DNA from: Actinomucor elegans
Taxonomy: Eukaryota; Mucoromycota; Mucoromycetes; Mucorales; Mucoraceae
Direction of reading: 5' to 3'
Assembly (NCBI GenBank): GCA_026027325.1
Contig: JAMSLZ010000004.1
Location: 2,666,001 to 2,730,000 of the forward strand
DNA length: 64,000 nt
This document shows positions 1 to 10,891 of the stretch, in pieces. The number at the start of each line of letters is the position of its first letter. The stretch's first letter is position 1. Made by a program: the position numbers and the translations under genes. A model generated the notes under the pieces. That model saw nothing but the letters and a program-made list of their open reading frames with translations, was not told where the DNA came from and did not search any database.

Positions 1-580
1 AACAGACAGGCATATCTTTATATCAATTGATCAAGCATCGATCACAAGGTTCTTTGATATAATGATACACTATCCGAGATATCACGTCATGAAAATATCT
101 TCCTAGCGATAGCAAAACGCATCAAACCAGAGTGGATTACAATAGTATTGGTATTTATATACGAACAATGAATTAGCGTTTTATAGGCTTGTAACTCGTG
201 TTACTGTCTAATTATTGATAACAGTAGCCAGTAGAGGTCACATGGTATGCGTAAAAAGCTTTACATAAATGCCTTCTTATCAACCCGATTTGGTAACAAA
301 TACTTGACACTATCCAACGAATCAAGGCTATTCTCCTATTTCAATGAGGAGTTTTTCCTATCTATCGTTTTATCTTTCTTTTTTCTTTTCCCTCTTTTCT
401 TTTTCTTAAACAAAATGATGTATTCAATGGAATATGGAATAATCCCTAAGCGAAACAAAGTAATAATAGCAACAATAATAAAAAACCTCGTTTATTTAAT
501 TTCTCATACTTTTTATTTATTAAATAAGCTTCTTTTTTACTTTATAGTCCGGTAGTAGATTGATCAAAGAGAAAAAGGAC
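1..580. other. Intergenic, no gene seen
   Basis: AT-rich sequence upstream of the first gene. A hydrophobic open frame at 247-555 has no homology that I recognise, is built largely of T-rich codons, and is treated as chance. The last 200 bases are T- and A-rich and are a plausible 5' untranslated or promoter region for the gene starting at 581. No convincing TATA box or other element could be placed. Confidence 0.5.
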
Positions 581-1342
581 ATGCCTTGTAGCAATGAGTC
601 GATCACTACTTATTTTTATTCCGTCATCAAGGCCTACTTGACATTAGATCATCGTAAATCCTCAAAAAAGCGTGTCTTTGGCAGTGGAGGCTTACAGCCA
701 CATACCCCAACCAGAAAACTAGATGCATCTATTACAGTCCGAACAGTAACTGCGCCCATCACAATTATGGATGACCCTCAGCACTGGGACGACTATCTTG
801 GCAAAAGCGATTCCAGTACGAGCAGCAGTTCAGGATCCAGCTGGAGCTCCATGTCATCGTCACCTGAACACCGACATCGCCGAAGTGTCAGCTCGGTCGC
901 GTTGTCAGAGATCCTTTGCGATCATTACGTGCAAACTCATAATTTAACAAATAACAAAGAAGTGCCATTGGAAACCTATAAAGTATTTGAAGCATCACGC
1001 CGTAATCGCTCTCACAATGAAGAAGAAGATGATGATGAAAGCTGGTTCATTTGGGATAATCTACAAAAGGCCAGAGAATGGATCCAAGTAGTGGACGAAG
1101 AATTATTTTTGCCTAAAGAAAAGGTATCTGCCGAGGTTACCATGACTGTAGAATCCAAGACCAATAGAAAGCCAAGAGGTGTGCGCGCTAATCCTGCCCA
1201 TTTACGTATGATTGTAGCAGAAGTGAATATGATGAGGTCTGACAAGATCGTGGGTCCTTTGCGACCGCGTGGCTTTTTGAAACCTAGAAAAGATCAATTT
1301 ACTTCTTCTTCACCTAGTTGCTTGAGGGAAGAAATCTGTTAG
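581..1342 (+). CDS. Unrecognised acidic, Ser-rich protein
   Basis: A single-exon protein of 253 residues starting at the ATG at 581; the frame also opens at a TTG at 560, which I do not use. I do not recognise the family. Visible parts are a basic N-terminal stretch (KSSKKR), a serine run at about residues 78-93, an acidic patch EEEDDDE near residue 150 followed by a Trp-rich segment (SWFIWDNLQKAREW), and a C-terminal basic half with NPAHLRMIVAEVNMMR and PLRPRGFLKPRK. There is no signal peptide or membrane segment. Codon use and GC content are clearly higher than in the flanking DNA, which supports a real gene. The long Ser and acidic runs suggest a regulatory or nuclear protein, but this is only an inference from composition. 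Confidence 0.7.
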   Translation: MPCSNESITTYFYSVIKAYLTLDHRKSSKKRVFGSGGLQPHTPTRKLDASITVRTVTAPITIMDDPQHWDDYLGKSDSSTSSSSGSSWSSMSSSPEHRHRRSVSSVALSEILCDHYVQTHNLTNNKEVPLETYKVFEASRRNRSHNEEEDDDESWFIWDNLQKAREWIQVVDEELFLPKEKVSAEVTMTVESKTNRKPRGVRANPAHLRMIVAEVNMMRSDKIVGPLRPRGFLKPRKDQFTSSSPSCLREEIC

Positions 1343-3523
1343 TAAATATATAAATATCTATTATACCCTAAACCCAATATTATATATACTCTGCTTAAAT
1401 AGCAATACAATAAAGACTACTTTGAGATGCTTATTTTGAAATCAGTCAAACAAGTCGTTTTAAAGAGGCACTCTCGCGGTTTATAAATACGAATACTCAT
1501 TTATTAATGTAAAACGCGAAATACGGCTTCGTTACTCGAGATGCTAAGCATCATCCAAGAATTGTACATTGCAATTGGTACGTTGAGCTGCACATCAACT
1601 TCACCAATAGTGAGCCATACAATGCAGGCCTTTGTGTAACCCAAGTATCTTGCATTCTCATTAGTTCTACTGACATTTACCGTTGTACAATAGGTATACT
1701 TCTTTTCATCGTGTCATCTATCATAATATGGAATTAATGTAAAAATCATTGTAGCAGTATGAAAAAAAAATACTGTTTTTCGATATAAGCGAGTCTTTCT
1801 GATGCTTCAGCGCAATAGATAGTTTCTTATCATCTGTTTGTATTGAATCTCGTGCCTGGGTTCCTCGCTTAAGCTGTTATAACTCGGGCTCTAGTGGCTT
1901 TTATTCAACAGACAAAGCATGAATGCATATGGGGAGTTGTAACAGATGCTTTTGCACTATAAACTCTATCTTGAGAATATCTCTAGTACCTTTTTTAAAA
2001 GACCTCAAATAGTACATTAATGGATACTCTCAATTTCTATTGGCAATGAATATTTTCAGAATCGCCACTAGTTTTTTTTTTATTAAATATATTTATATAT
2101 ATATATATATATAATAGTAATAATACAAAAGTTTATTGTATAATAAAATCTACAATATATACTTTTGAGAGACATGATGCTTGCACTATTAATATGCTGT
2201 ACTTTAAAAACGTCGTTTTTGCTCTTCAGAAAGAAAAAGTAAATGAATCAAAATTTTCGATCTGAAGGGGAAGGGATACCCTTACCAATTGCTATGAAAC
2301 CTTGCCATTTTCAATCGCAACATTTGCTGATCGATTCTAGCTTAATGTCATATCTGATGCCGAACCATTATTTACAATGAAGCAATACGTTTATTAAAAT
2401 TATTGGTTGAATAAAGAGCTATGATGAATATATCATATTTCAATGTTGGGTGCAAAATGCAAGCATTTTCATAAAAAAAAAGACTTGTGCACTTTTTCAC
2501 CTATCTCTCGCAAATATTGCATCTAATAATTCTCTATTTTTAAGATGAATAGCTTCATCTACTGGAATAATATAATTTATTATGGTATGAATAGTTTACC
2601 AGGCCCACTATTGATTAAAATTCATATTACTTCAATGGATAACAGTTATTTATTAGTCTATTGACGCTTACTGGAATTATAAAATGTATCATTTTTGAAG
2701 GATTTACATTTTCCGTTTACTTTAATTCCAGAAAATAGGGTCAACATCATAAAGATCACTACATTGAGTTATGCAAAAAATTACACTACACTGAAAGATT
2801 TTAAAGCTTTATCCAGGCATGAGCCGTTTATTCCGCCAAACTCATACAAAATGATATTCGGATGGTTGTCTGAGATTTTTATATACAAATATTTACAAAC
2901 AATAATATTTACGTACGTTTTGATATACTTGATAATTGGCTAATATAAATCATACTTTTCAAACGCTACATTTATTATAGACAACGGTCTTTTCATTTTA
3001 TCACTGGAGAGGTCCCCTTTTTCAACGATCTCAAATCCTGTGGCTTCCAACAAAGAATTATGAGAATACTATTAGCCAATCATAATCTCTATAATGCTTT
3101 TGAACTCATATTATTGGTTGCCGACATCGCTTGATCCTTAATATGTGAGCCTAAAAAAAGTTTCTCGATATCCTTTAAAACCACTTTTGAATAATAAAAA
3201 GGCTTAGATATGCAAAAAGTGAGATAACAAAATTTGCATAAAGTTACTTTTGGCATCGATTAAAATAAATAAAATATTATATTCCCTTAAACTTGCAGAA
3301 TTTATTTTGAAAAATAGCCTCCTTCCCCATTATGTAAAAGTCTGGACAGTGCATGTCTTCCTCAAGCTAAAAAAAAAATTGTACACACTCACAAATATAC
3401 TGAATCTACACTACTAATAGATCGTGTTTTGAGAATGCAATTGTCATGCTTTAAAGCATAATCAAATTTTGAAATATTGAGCCTGAGGGAATTGTTCTGA
3501 AATTGACTATTTTAACTTCTTTT

Positions 3524-3569
3524 CATTCCTCAGTCAACTCTGGTTTAATGCTGCATTGGATGATTAGTA
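3524..3569 (+). repeat. Degenerate dispersed repeat copy A
   Basis: A stretch of about 46 bp reading CATTCCTCAGTCAACTCTGG and then TTTAATGCTGCATTGGATGA. It can be aligned by eye to similar stretches at 3697, 20483 and 36757 around the common skeleton TTCTCGGCCAAT - TTTAATGTCGCATCTAAT. Identity is partial. No coding content or terminal structure is visible. It could be an old short interspersed element or a relic of a larger repeat. Confidence 0.35.
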
Positions 3570-3696
3570 TAAGCTCAGAATGAACTAGTGCATCTACCAT
3601 AACCTTTTTTTGGAATAATATTCAATAGATATGTGTCATTTTAACAAATAGCAGAAAAGAAGCTGTATTTGTTTGACCTAATTCTAATGATTTGTA

Positions 3697-3745
3697 GATT
3701 CCTCGACCAATTCAGGTTCAATGTCGCATATTAGTAGCTCATGCA
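3697..3745 (+). repeat. Degenerate dispersed repeat copy B
   Basis: About 49 bp containing GATTCCTCGACCAATTCAGG and TTCAATGTCGCATATTAGTA. It shares the order CTCG-CCAAT-CAGG-TTCAATGTCGCAT with the copy at 36757 and lies about 130 bp from copy A in the same orientation. The similarity was seen by eye only. Confidence 0.4.
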
Positions 3746-4196
3746 CAAAAGAAACGGCTATACTCAAGTAAAGTATTATACTTCAACAGCAACGCTTTAA
3801 AATGTCTTTGTTTGCTAATTAGTATATACACAAACTTAAGTGTCAACTTATCCTTTATGAGCCACGCAATACCGTTATACCTGATTTATTTATCCTATTC
3901 ACACATTTTCAAGCAGACAAAAGAATCAATCATAGCATGCAATTGTGCTTTACTCTAAAAAAAAAAAAAGAAAGAGAAATCGTTGCTCAAAGCATAACAT
4001 ATTGAATCTAATTGACCATCAAGCGGTGCTCAAACCTGCAAAAAGCAGCGAGATGAAAGATTGGAAACTATGATAAAATATTTATATATATATATAATCA
4101 CTGACGAAGAAAGTGTTTGCCTACATAATACAGTATATTCAACTGAAATAGCAGTTGTTTTTTAAAGAGAAAAAAGAGTAAGAGAGTATATAAGAT

Positions 4197-4700
4197 CTAA
4201 AAACCGGGGGCTCTAAGTTGTTGTTGAGGTTGTTGAGGTTGACCGGCCATAGCGGGTTGGCCATAAGGATTACCAGAATTCAACATCTAATATCACACAT
4301 AATGAGAAACGACAAAAGCTTACAATATGTTTTAGCGTGATTTTACCTGTTGTGTACCCTGTTGTTGCATAGCTTCCTTTTCATAAGCAACCAAAGCTTG
4401 TTCCTTTTCAATTTCCAAAGCCAAAGGCAAAACCAGCAAGAACATGGAAGTGGTGATAACCCAGGCACTCTTACCGACAAAGGTGGCGCCTGTCTTTCCC
4501 CAAGAACTCAAAGTAGAGACACTGTTGGAGATTCTGTTTCTATGCTTGAGGGGAATGATATCCTTTAAAGCAGCAATTCTGTCCAAAAGCGATTCATCCT
4601 CGTCATCAAACTCGTCATCAGAAAAATCAGAGTAATCGTCCTCGCTTAAAACTTCGACTTCCTCGTATTGATCGGCAGAGACTTCCTCGAGCTTAACCAT
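4197..4700 (-). CDS. tom22: Tom22, mitochondrial import receptor subunit
   Basis: Central receptor and organiser of the TOM complex in the outer mitochondrial membrane. Two exons: 4700-4347, then 4286-4197, with a 60-bp GT-AG intron (4287-4346); 147 residues, close to the usual 140-155. The start ATG is at 4700. The sequence shows the family plan: a strongly acidic cytosolic N-terminus (runs of D and E within residues 5-40), the conserved segment LLDRIAALKDIIP (about residues 38-50), one membrane span (about residues 75-95, WVITTSMFLLVLPLALE), and a short Gln/Pro-rich tail facing the intermembrane space, most of it in exon 2. It lies 1.2 kb beyond the 3' end of the eIF3b gene on the same strand. 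Assignment rests on topology plus these motifs. Confidence 0.88.
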
Positions 4701-5860
4701 GGTGTATAATAGTTTTAAGAAAAAAGTTAAAAAAAAAGTAAAAAAGAAAAAATTTAACCGCTGAGGGCCCTTGTCTCGAAGAACAGTCTTAATTTCGCAC
4801 TAAAAACTTTTTTTAATGTACCAGAAAAGCATGAAATATGACGTTTATTGTCTCAGTCGAAGCAGTGACTGCAGCCAAGCCAAAAGGTCTTTTGTTAATC
4901 CTAAAGCCATCAACGCGTTTAGTCTTGATAAAATGTCTCTCCCTTTCTTTTTTTTGTAAATATACAGCAATGTCCTCTCTATCCAATCCAATAAATTAAA
5001 CGCGATGGTTTAAAAGTCATCTACCAATTGATCCAAATATCCTTAAGGGAAAAAGTGGTTCCCTGTTCTATTACCAATAAAACAATACAATTAAACTTGA
5101 TCTATATACTGATAACCTTTACTAGCACTAAACAGAATTACATGCATGACTGGATTTTTATTCTATTGCTTTGTTGATCTAATATCCCAAGCGTTAACCC
5201 TGAATAAAAGCTTGCCAAGATTACAAATTAAATCGTTTATCAATTAGCCTAGATAAAAGTTTTGAATTTGAGAAATATCTGTTAAAAGATATGCCTTTTT
5301 CTAATGAACAAACTTTTATTATTATACATACTGTTGGTGATTAAGAAAAGAGGGATATAGAGATGTAGGATTACAGGGAAATTTGATTTATTGATTGATT
5401 GGCTGTCAATCAAAGATCGACAAATAGATTATCTATTTCATTGGATAGCTGAGGATGAACAATAGAACAACAACAACAATAAAACAACAGAACAAAAAAA
5501 AAAAAAAAAAAAAATGTTAATGATAGGGTAGTCTCAGCATTATTTCATCAAAATCAGCAACACACAGAGGAGATAAACTTGGAATATCCAGGCAATATGT
5601 AGGGAAACAAAAATATCCTTCCCAATAAATTAATTTGCATTATCCCAAGTCAACGTAGAAAAGTATTCGTAGACCTCAACATCATGATGTCTTAAACATT
5701 TCACTTTCCATATAGATAATAAACATGGAAAAAAATAATTGCTATAGTTATTTTTTTTTTAAAAAAAAATGAGTGTCTTTTTATTATTATAATTATTTAA
5801 AGATGTTATATAACAGAAAAAAAGAGTGTATTGGCGATTGTATATAATATGCTAAGTGTA
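4701..5860. other. Intergenic: tom22 promoter and eIF3b 3' flank
   Basis: No coding sequence seen. Homopolymer tracts are prominent: an A run at about 5494-5513, and a T run next to an A run around 5751-5769. The sequence immediately upstream of the tom22 ATG (4710-4750) is A/T-rich, as expected for a fungal 5' leader. Confidence 0.5.
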
Positions 5861-8182
5861 TTAATCCAAGATTTCTTCACTTTCTTCAATGACTTCTTCG
5901 ACCCATTCTTCAACTGCTTCAGACTTTCCTTCGTCAGCCAATTGGATTTCCTTACCCAAAGTCTTACGTTCTTCCTCGAGCTTACGCTCGGTAGACTTTC
6001 TCCAGGCGTACCATTCCTCGATAGCCTTTCTACGTTCAGCATGGAGCTTAGCAGCAGTAGCATCACCCAAAGCAAGATCATCTTCATCAAATTGCTTAGA
6101 GTATTGACGGAGGTTCTTCTTGATCTTCTTCTTTTGTTCAGCAGACAAAAGACTTTCAGGACGAGGACGCCATAACAATTGCTTAAAGTTTTCAATGTTC
6201 TGCTTGAAAAGGAGTTGACCCTTGAAATCCCAGATACAGAAACCGTGGTCGGCAGATTGACGCCACATGCTGGAACCAGTAACGACGTAACGACCTGTAG
6301 GGTCCCACTCGACATCACTGACACCGTAATGGTCTTGAGTAGACAAAAGTTGAACAGTAGCTCCAACGTCGTTCTTGTCCTTTTTGTCGCTGGCAAGAGG
6401 CTCAAAGTCAACATCGTAGAATTCAAGATCGAAAACGGTAGAGGAACGCAAAGTAGCCAATACAATGTTGTGACCCTTGGGAGACCAGAAGAGGTAGTTG
6501 GCGGTCTTTTTGTCGAGAGACTTCATCAACTTGAAACCAGCATTGGCTTTCTTGGACTTGTCGAGGTAAAAGAACTTGACGTCGGTCTTGACTGTGGCAG
6601 GGGATTGACCATGGACTGGGGCAGCACCGTAGTTGGGATCACTGGTGGTAATGGTAGCGAAACGCTCTCCATAAGGTTCCCAAGCAAAAGCAAGCATAGG
6701 ATCCTTCAATTCAATTGTCTCAACAGGAATATTCTTTTGGTTAACACGGAAGATTTCAATGTTGGCATAAGTGGACTTCTTGGTCTTGGTATGACGATCA
6801 ACCTTGACAGCCAAGAAATGACCTTGGTTTTGCCAGTACAATTTACATTCAGAGACATTGAACAAGTTCTTGGTAGCAATGACTTCCTTGGAAGGAATAG
6901 ACATCATAGAAACACGAGCAGGTTGGTTGCCAACTTCGGGAGTCCAGTAAGCCAAAACTTCTTCCTTTTGATAGATCTTGGGGTCAGAAGCATCGCCCTT
7001 GGCAGGAGACCATTCAAAGTCGACGATACCAGGAGTCTTGATGGACTTTTTGCCGACCAAACCCATAGAGGGAGCTTCATAGACAGACAATTGTTGACCA
7101 GGGATAACACGAGCGAAATGCTTCTCAGAAGCAGACCACTTGAACATGGGCCAGCGAACAGTCTTTTGTTCTTCACCAGCAACTTGGGCAAGAGGGAAGG
7201 TACGCAACAAAGCGCCAGTCTTGATATCCCAAATAACCACTTGGTTACCTTCATCATACTCGGAGAAAGGATGTCCGCTTTCAGGCAATCTAGCCAAACT
7301 AATAGGCTCGTTGGACCAAGTGACGAGGTAACGTTCGTTGGGAGAAAAGTCGATCAACTTGACACCAGGGTGAACAAATCGAACAATCTTGTTCCATGAT
7401 GGGCCACCCCAAAGAGCAATACCTTGAGTGTGGAATGTAGAGAGATAAGAACCCTTGGGTGACCATTGAACATAAGTCTCGGTCCAGTTCTATTAAAACA
7501 TTATCAATAATGCGTTCCTGTTTTTGTTTCCATAATGTGATTTCACTTACAGTTCTGGAGTAAACGTGCTCTGGAGCATCAGTCTTTCTGTTCCAAAAGA
7601 TAGAAACATCATCACCTCTATACATGACGAATTGATCACGAGCTTGAGGATCCATCAAAGCGCTCTTCAAGTGTTCCTTGGGAGTGTAAGGTTCAATTTC
7701 AGGTTCAACGTATTCCTCGTTCATATCACTGTATTTCTCGACATCAGTGAACTTGTTGACAGATAAAGTAACAGTTCTACTAAGTTTGTGGCCATCCAAG
7801 TTCTTGACAGCAGCATGAGCAGATTCAGCTGATTTGAAATCAATGAAAAGGTATCTAAATGAACACAATTAGGTTTTTGATATCGATTATCGATTCTTGT
7901 ACATTGATAACCTTACCCTGAACTAGCCTTTTTGCCTTCCTCGTTGGGGGTCATGGGCATCCAAATACCGTTTTCTTTGATCTCACCAGCACCCTTGGTG
8001 AAGAGCTTGGTCAAAACGGTCATTAATTTTTCTTCTTTAGCCTCATCGACAATGGGTGCACCATCGACTACGACAATAGTATCGAAATCATTCTCAGTAG
8101 AGATTTGATGTTTTTCGTAAATGTCATCAAAGTTGATATCTTCTTCACGTTCAGGAAGGTTTTTCCAGTCGACACTAGGCAT
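5861..8182 (-). CDS. eIF3 subunit b (Prt1)
   Basis: Scaffold subunit of translation initiation factor 3, cytosolic, which organises eIF3 on the 40S ribosome. Three exons: 8182-7917, 7854-7551 and 7489-5861, with two introns of about 61 bp (GTAAGG...TTTAG and GTAAGT...AATAG); 732 residues, against 763 in yeast Prt1. The N-terminus carries the non-canonical RRM (about residues 36-125, DTIVVVDGAP and GYLFIDFKSAESAHAAVKNL). It is followed by the WD40-like propeller with typical strings SPNERYLVTWS, VEWDPTGRYVVTGSS and FAWEPYGERFA, then GQLLFKQ. The C-terminus has the charged helix rich in E/K that contacts other subunits (EEWYAWRKSTERKLEEERK). Codon use is strongly biased, as expected for an abundant translation factor. 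The frame is intact throughout. Confidence 0.97.
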
Positions 8183-9756
8183 TGTTATTCTGTGATGGTG
8201 AAATGTACTAAGAGTTCTCGAAAATAAAACTCGTATAAAAAAATATCCAAAAAAAGTGACTTCTCATAGGGGATTACCTAAAGAAGAATTGAATTGTGGC
8301 TTGTTCATATTTGTATGAAAAAAAAAAAGAGCGATGATACTACGGTGGCTATGGTTTTTATAATGGCTTGAGGACATTACATAGACTAAAATCGAATAGT
8401 TTTTATAGCTATTGCCTTCATTTAGCGTGTATTACAATTTGAAAAGAAAGATCTTGCTATGGAAGACATCAAAGCAAGGATAAAATGGCAGTATATTTGG
8501 AAATATCTATTGCGCACCCAAAATGAGATATCATTTCATATGTAAGTTTTTCTGAAATAGCATATTTTTTCTATATAAGTCCCCCTACTTCAAAGCTTTT
8601 TTCCTGATGTATTCATGCTGGAGAAGCAATTATGTTTAGCTAATGATGGCACAAGTGAAAAACAGTTTAATCCCAGTAGCCAATAAAAATGTCGATCCAG
8701 TATTTGCGAGCTTCATTGGCCAATTCTGTTTACTAAACAAAAATATGATAGGTATAGTCCTCATCGTTTTTTTCTTCCTTTCTTCAGGAAATACTGGATA
8801 ACGCCTGATATCATTCTCTTCTACATATCCATATCATATACAGTATTTCCATATTACATACCAATGTCGGAAATGCTCTTTTCTTGAAGACAATTAAAAG
8901 TGTATATATAAAAAAAAGAATGTATTAAAACATTTTTAGTTTTCTAAAAACATTGATTTGACTTTGAAGCCTTCCATCATTAGTAGATATATGGGAACTG
9001 AATCCAATATAGTTCACGTTTTGAAAGAGAATGCATGGTTAGAAAAAAAAAAAACTTTTCTCGCACTGCTGATATTTCTCTTATTATTAGTAGACATGCT
9101 ATTGAAAACCTGATGCACTATACCACAATATGGTAATTTGGAGGATCAGAAGCAATTGTTGCCCCATATATTACTTTAATAAAAACATTCCGAGACTTAA
9201 AAAACTAGGTATGAATATCAATTTAAGACTACAAATGGACAGCGACATTAAATATGATATTGCTGTTTCTGTCCTTACCGTTACCAATAAGTTTAAAATA
9301 ACGGTTTAAGAACTTACCGATCCGGATCGGATTTTTAACTAGTCAAATGGAACAGGGCTCCAAACTAGCAGCGTTGGAAGCTGAAACACAAGAAAATAAA
9401 GCGGCGATTACAATTGGGCTTTCTCAAGGTCCCACACCCAAATCACAAACCTGTTTCTAGAAAAACAACTGGCCGAGAGATATACGAAATATTTCCGGGG
9501 AAAAATATAACGAACTAATGTACATAATTGTACAATCAAGTAGGTATGCGCTACAAGGCTTCAAAGATATAGTGATTTGGACTAATTTCTGCCTATTATA
9601 GTTTCACTTTTCCTGAATTATACAATGGATACATTCTACTTGCCATAAAAAAAAGCACATAATAGTATATGGAAGATTTTGGATAAGCCTTGGTAACAAC
9701 GATCGATTTGCGCGAAATAAATTTTAGACAACTCATCTCGATTCACGTTTTGATGT

Positions 9757-9798
<42 letters not shown>

Positions 9799-10891
9799 TC
9801 CTACATGAATCTCCGTGAGAGCAGGGTAAGGGTAACCATTGGCCAAGAAAGCTTTTTTGAAGGTATTACGGGCAATCTTCTTTTTTCCTAATAAAGCAAA
9901 GAACCTATTACCCGACAAGATAACTGGACTACATAGTCGGTTAGGATGAAATGCATACATTTGAAGTACTTGTTTGTTGTATCTGTAATGCTATGTGGTA
10001 GGTATTTCATGGGAATCCTGTCTGTATTGTGTAACTATAGAAGGTCATCAGTAACTATCAGTCAGGCAGGTTTCTTTAATATTTGTAATAAAAAAAAAGG
10101 ACGTCTTATTTATAAGCAACCAGAGGTTGACAGCTTAGCATCCGCAGTAACCCAATCTATAGTGGTTCCAGACTATCTCTCTGGATGGCCCATGTGGTAC
10201 ATCTTATCTAGATTTATCCAGTTCTGCCTTGCAGAACAATGATTATATTACAAAGATCGCTTCCAAAAATCAATGCCATCTGTTGTATTGATTCATCAAT
10301 TAGATCAAAAAATACGTTAATTATGCTAAAGCATCAAGTACTATTGCAGAAATACTATAAAGAAAGTTCATCCGGAGTTTTGATATAGAGTGAGTCATTT
10401 CTTAGCTGTGTGACGAATTTCTGGAACATTTTTCAATTATAATGTTTGATCAAAGTCTAACAACGCGTTACTATTGTCTATCAAACGACCAATATGTGTT
10501 TCAGTTGAATAAAAGCCTTGATTTGTTCAAGTAGCCTGAACAGTTGATCTTTTCAGCCTAAAGTGTTAGAATAGAACATTTCTGCAAGTTCTTTTTCTTC
10601 TACAAACAGCGTGATTCTTAGAGCACAAAAACTAACCTTATATTCAAACCCAGAATTTCTTTTACGTACAAAAGAAACATTGTTCAAAGGGACAATGAAA
10701 AACTGAACTAAACGATTGGATCTGTTTGATTCTTGTCCAATAATATGACAAATACGCCGTCCCCTTCTATTTTCTTTTTTTTTTTCAGGACTATACTAAA
10801 AGCCGTCAAAACCCAGAAAGGTATAAATATGTTTGGATTCGAAAAACTTTTCTTTCGTCATTAATATCTTATATATCTTAGTCAATCGCAA
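8183..10891. other. Intergenic, no supported gene
   Basis: About 2.7 kb between divergent genes (eIF3b to the left, ATPase to the right). It contains a 37-bp A run at 9759-9795. To the right of the run, the minus strand reads a short open frame with KKAFLANGYPYPAL, which faintly resembles reverse-transcriptase C-terminal segments but is too short to assign. A 38-codon open frame starting with MEQGSKLAALEAE lies near 9346-9462, also without a recognised relative. The last 100 bases before 10892 contain CTATACTAAAAG and TATAAATATG-like TATA candidates for the ATPase gene. Confidence 0.45.
9759..9795 (+). repeat. A37 homopolymer tract
   Basis: An uninterrupted run of 37 A residues that follows TTTTGATGTGC. 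This is the longest homopolymer in the window. It could be the 3' end of an old retroposed sequence oriented on the plus strand, or simple slippage expansion. No target-site duplication could be defined by eye. Confidence 0.6.

Larger units (their letters stand above)
1343..4196. other. Long intergenic region, no gene seen
   Basis: About 2.85 kb of AT-rich DNA with many stops in all frames. It contains a (TA)n tract near 2094-2112, a second one near 4083-4095, an A run near 3957-3969, and two degenerate copies of a dispersed repeat (listed separately at 3524 and 3697). I see no exon with convincing coding character. The open frame at 2695-2943 has no recognisable similarity and AT-biased codons. 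Confidence 0.5.

Noticed and set aside
247..555. Open frame of 102 codons before the first gene
   Set aside because: Very T-rich and hydrophobic, with no family resemblance; composition explains it.
5831..7399. Long plus-strand frames opposite eIF3b (one of 406 codons)
   Set aside because: They are shadows of the strongly codon-biased eIF3b gene on the other strand, without any domain.
9346..9462. 38-codon frame beginning MEQGSKLAALEAE
   Set aside because: Short, no recognised relative, no splice partner; not enough to call a gene.
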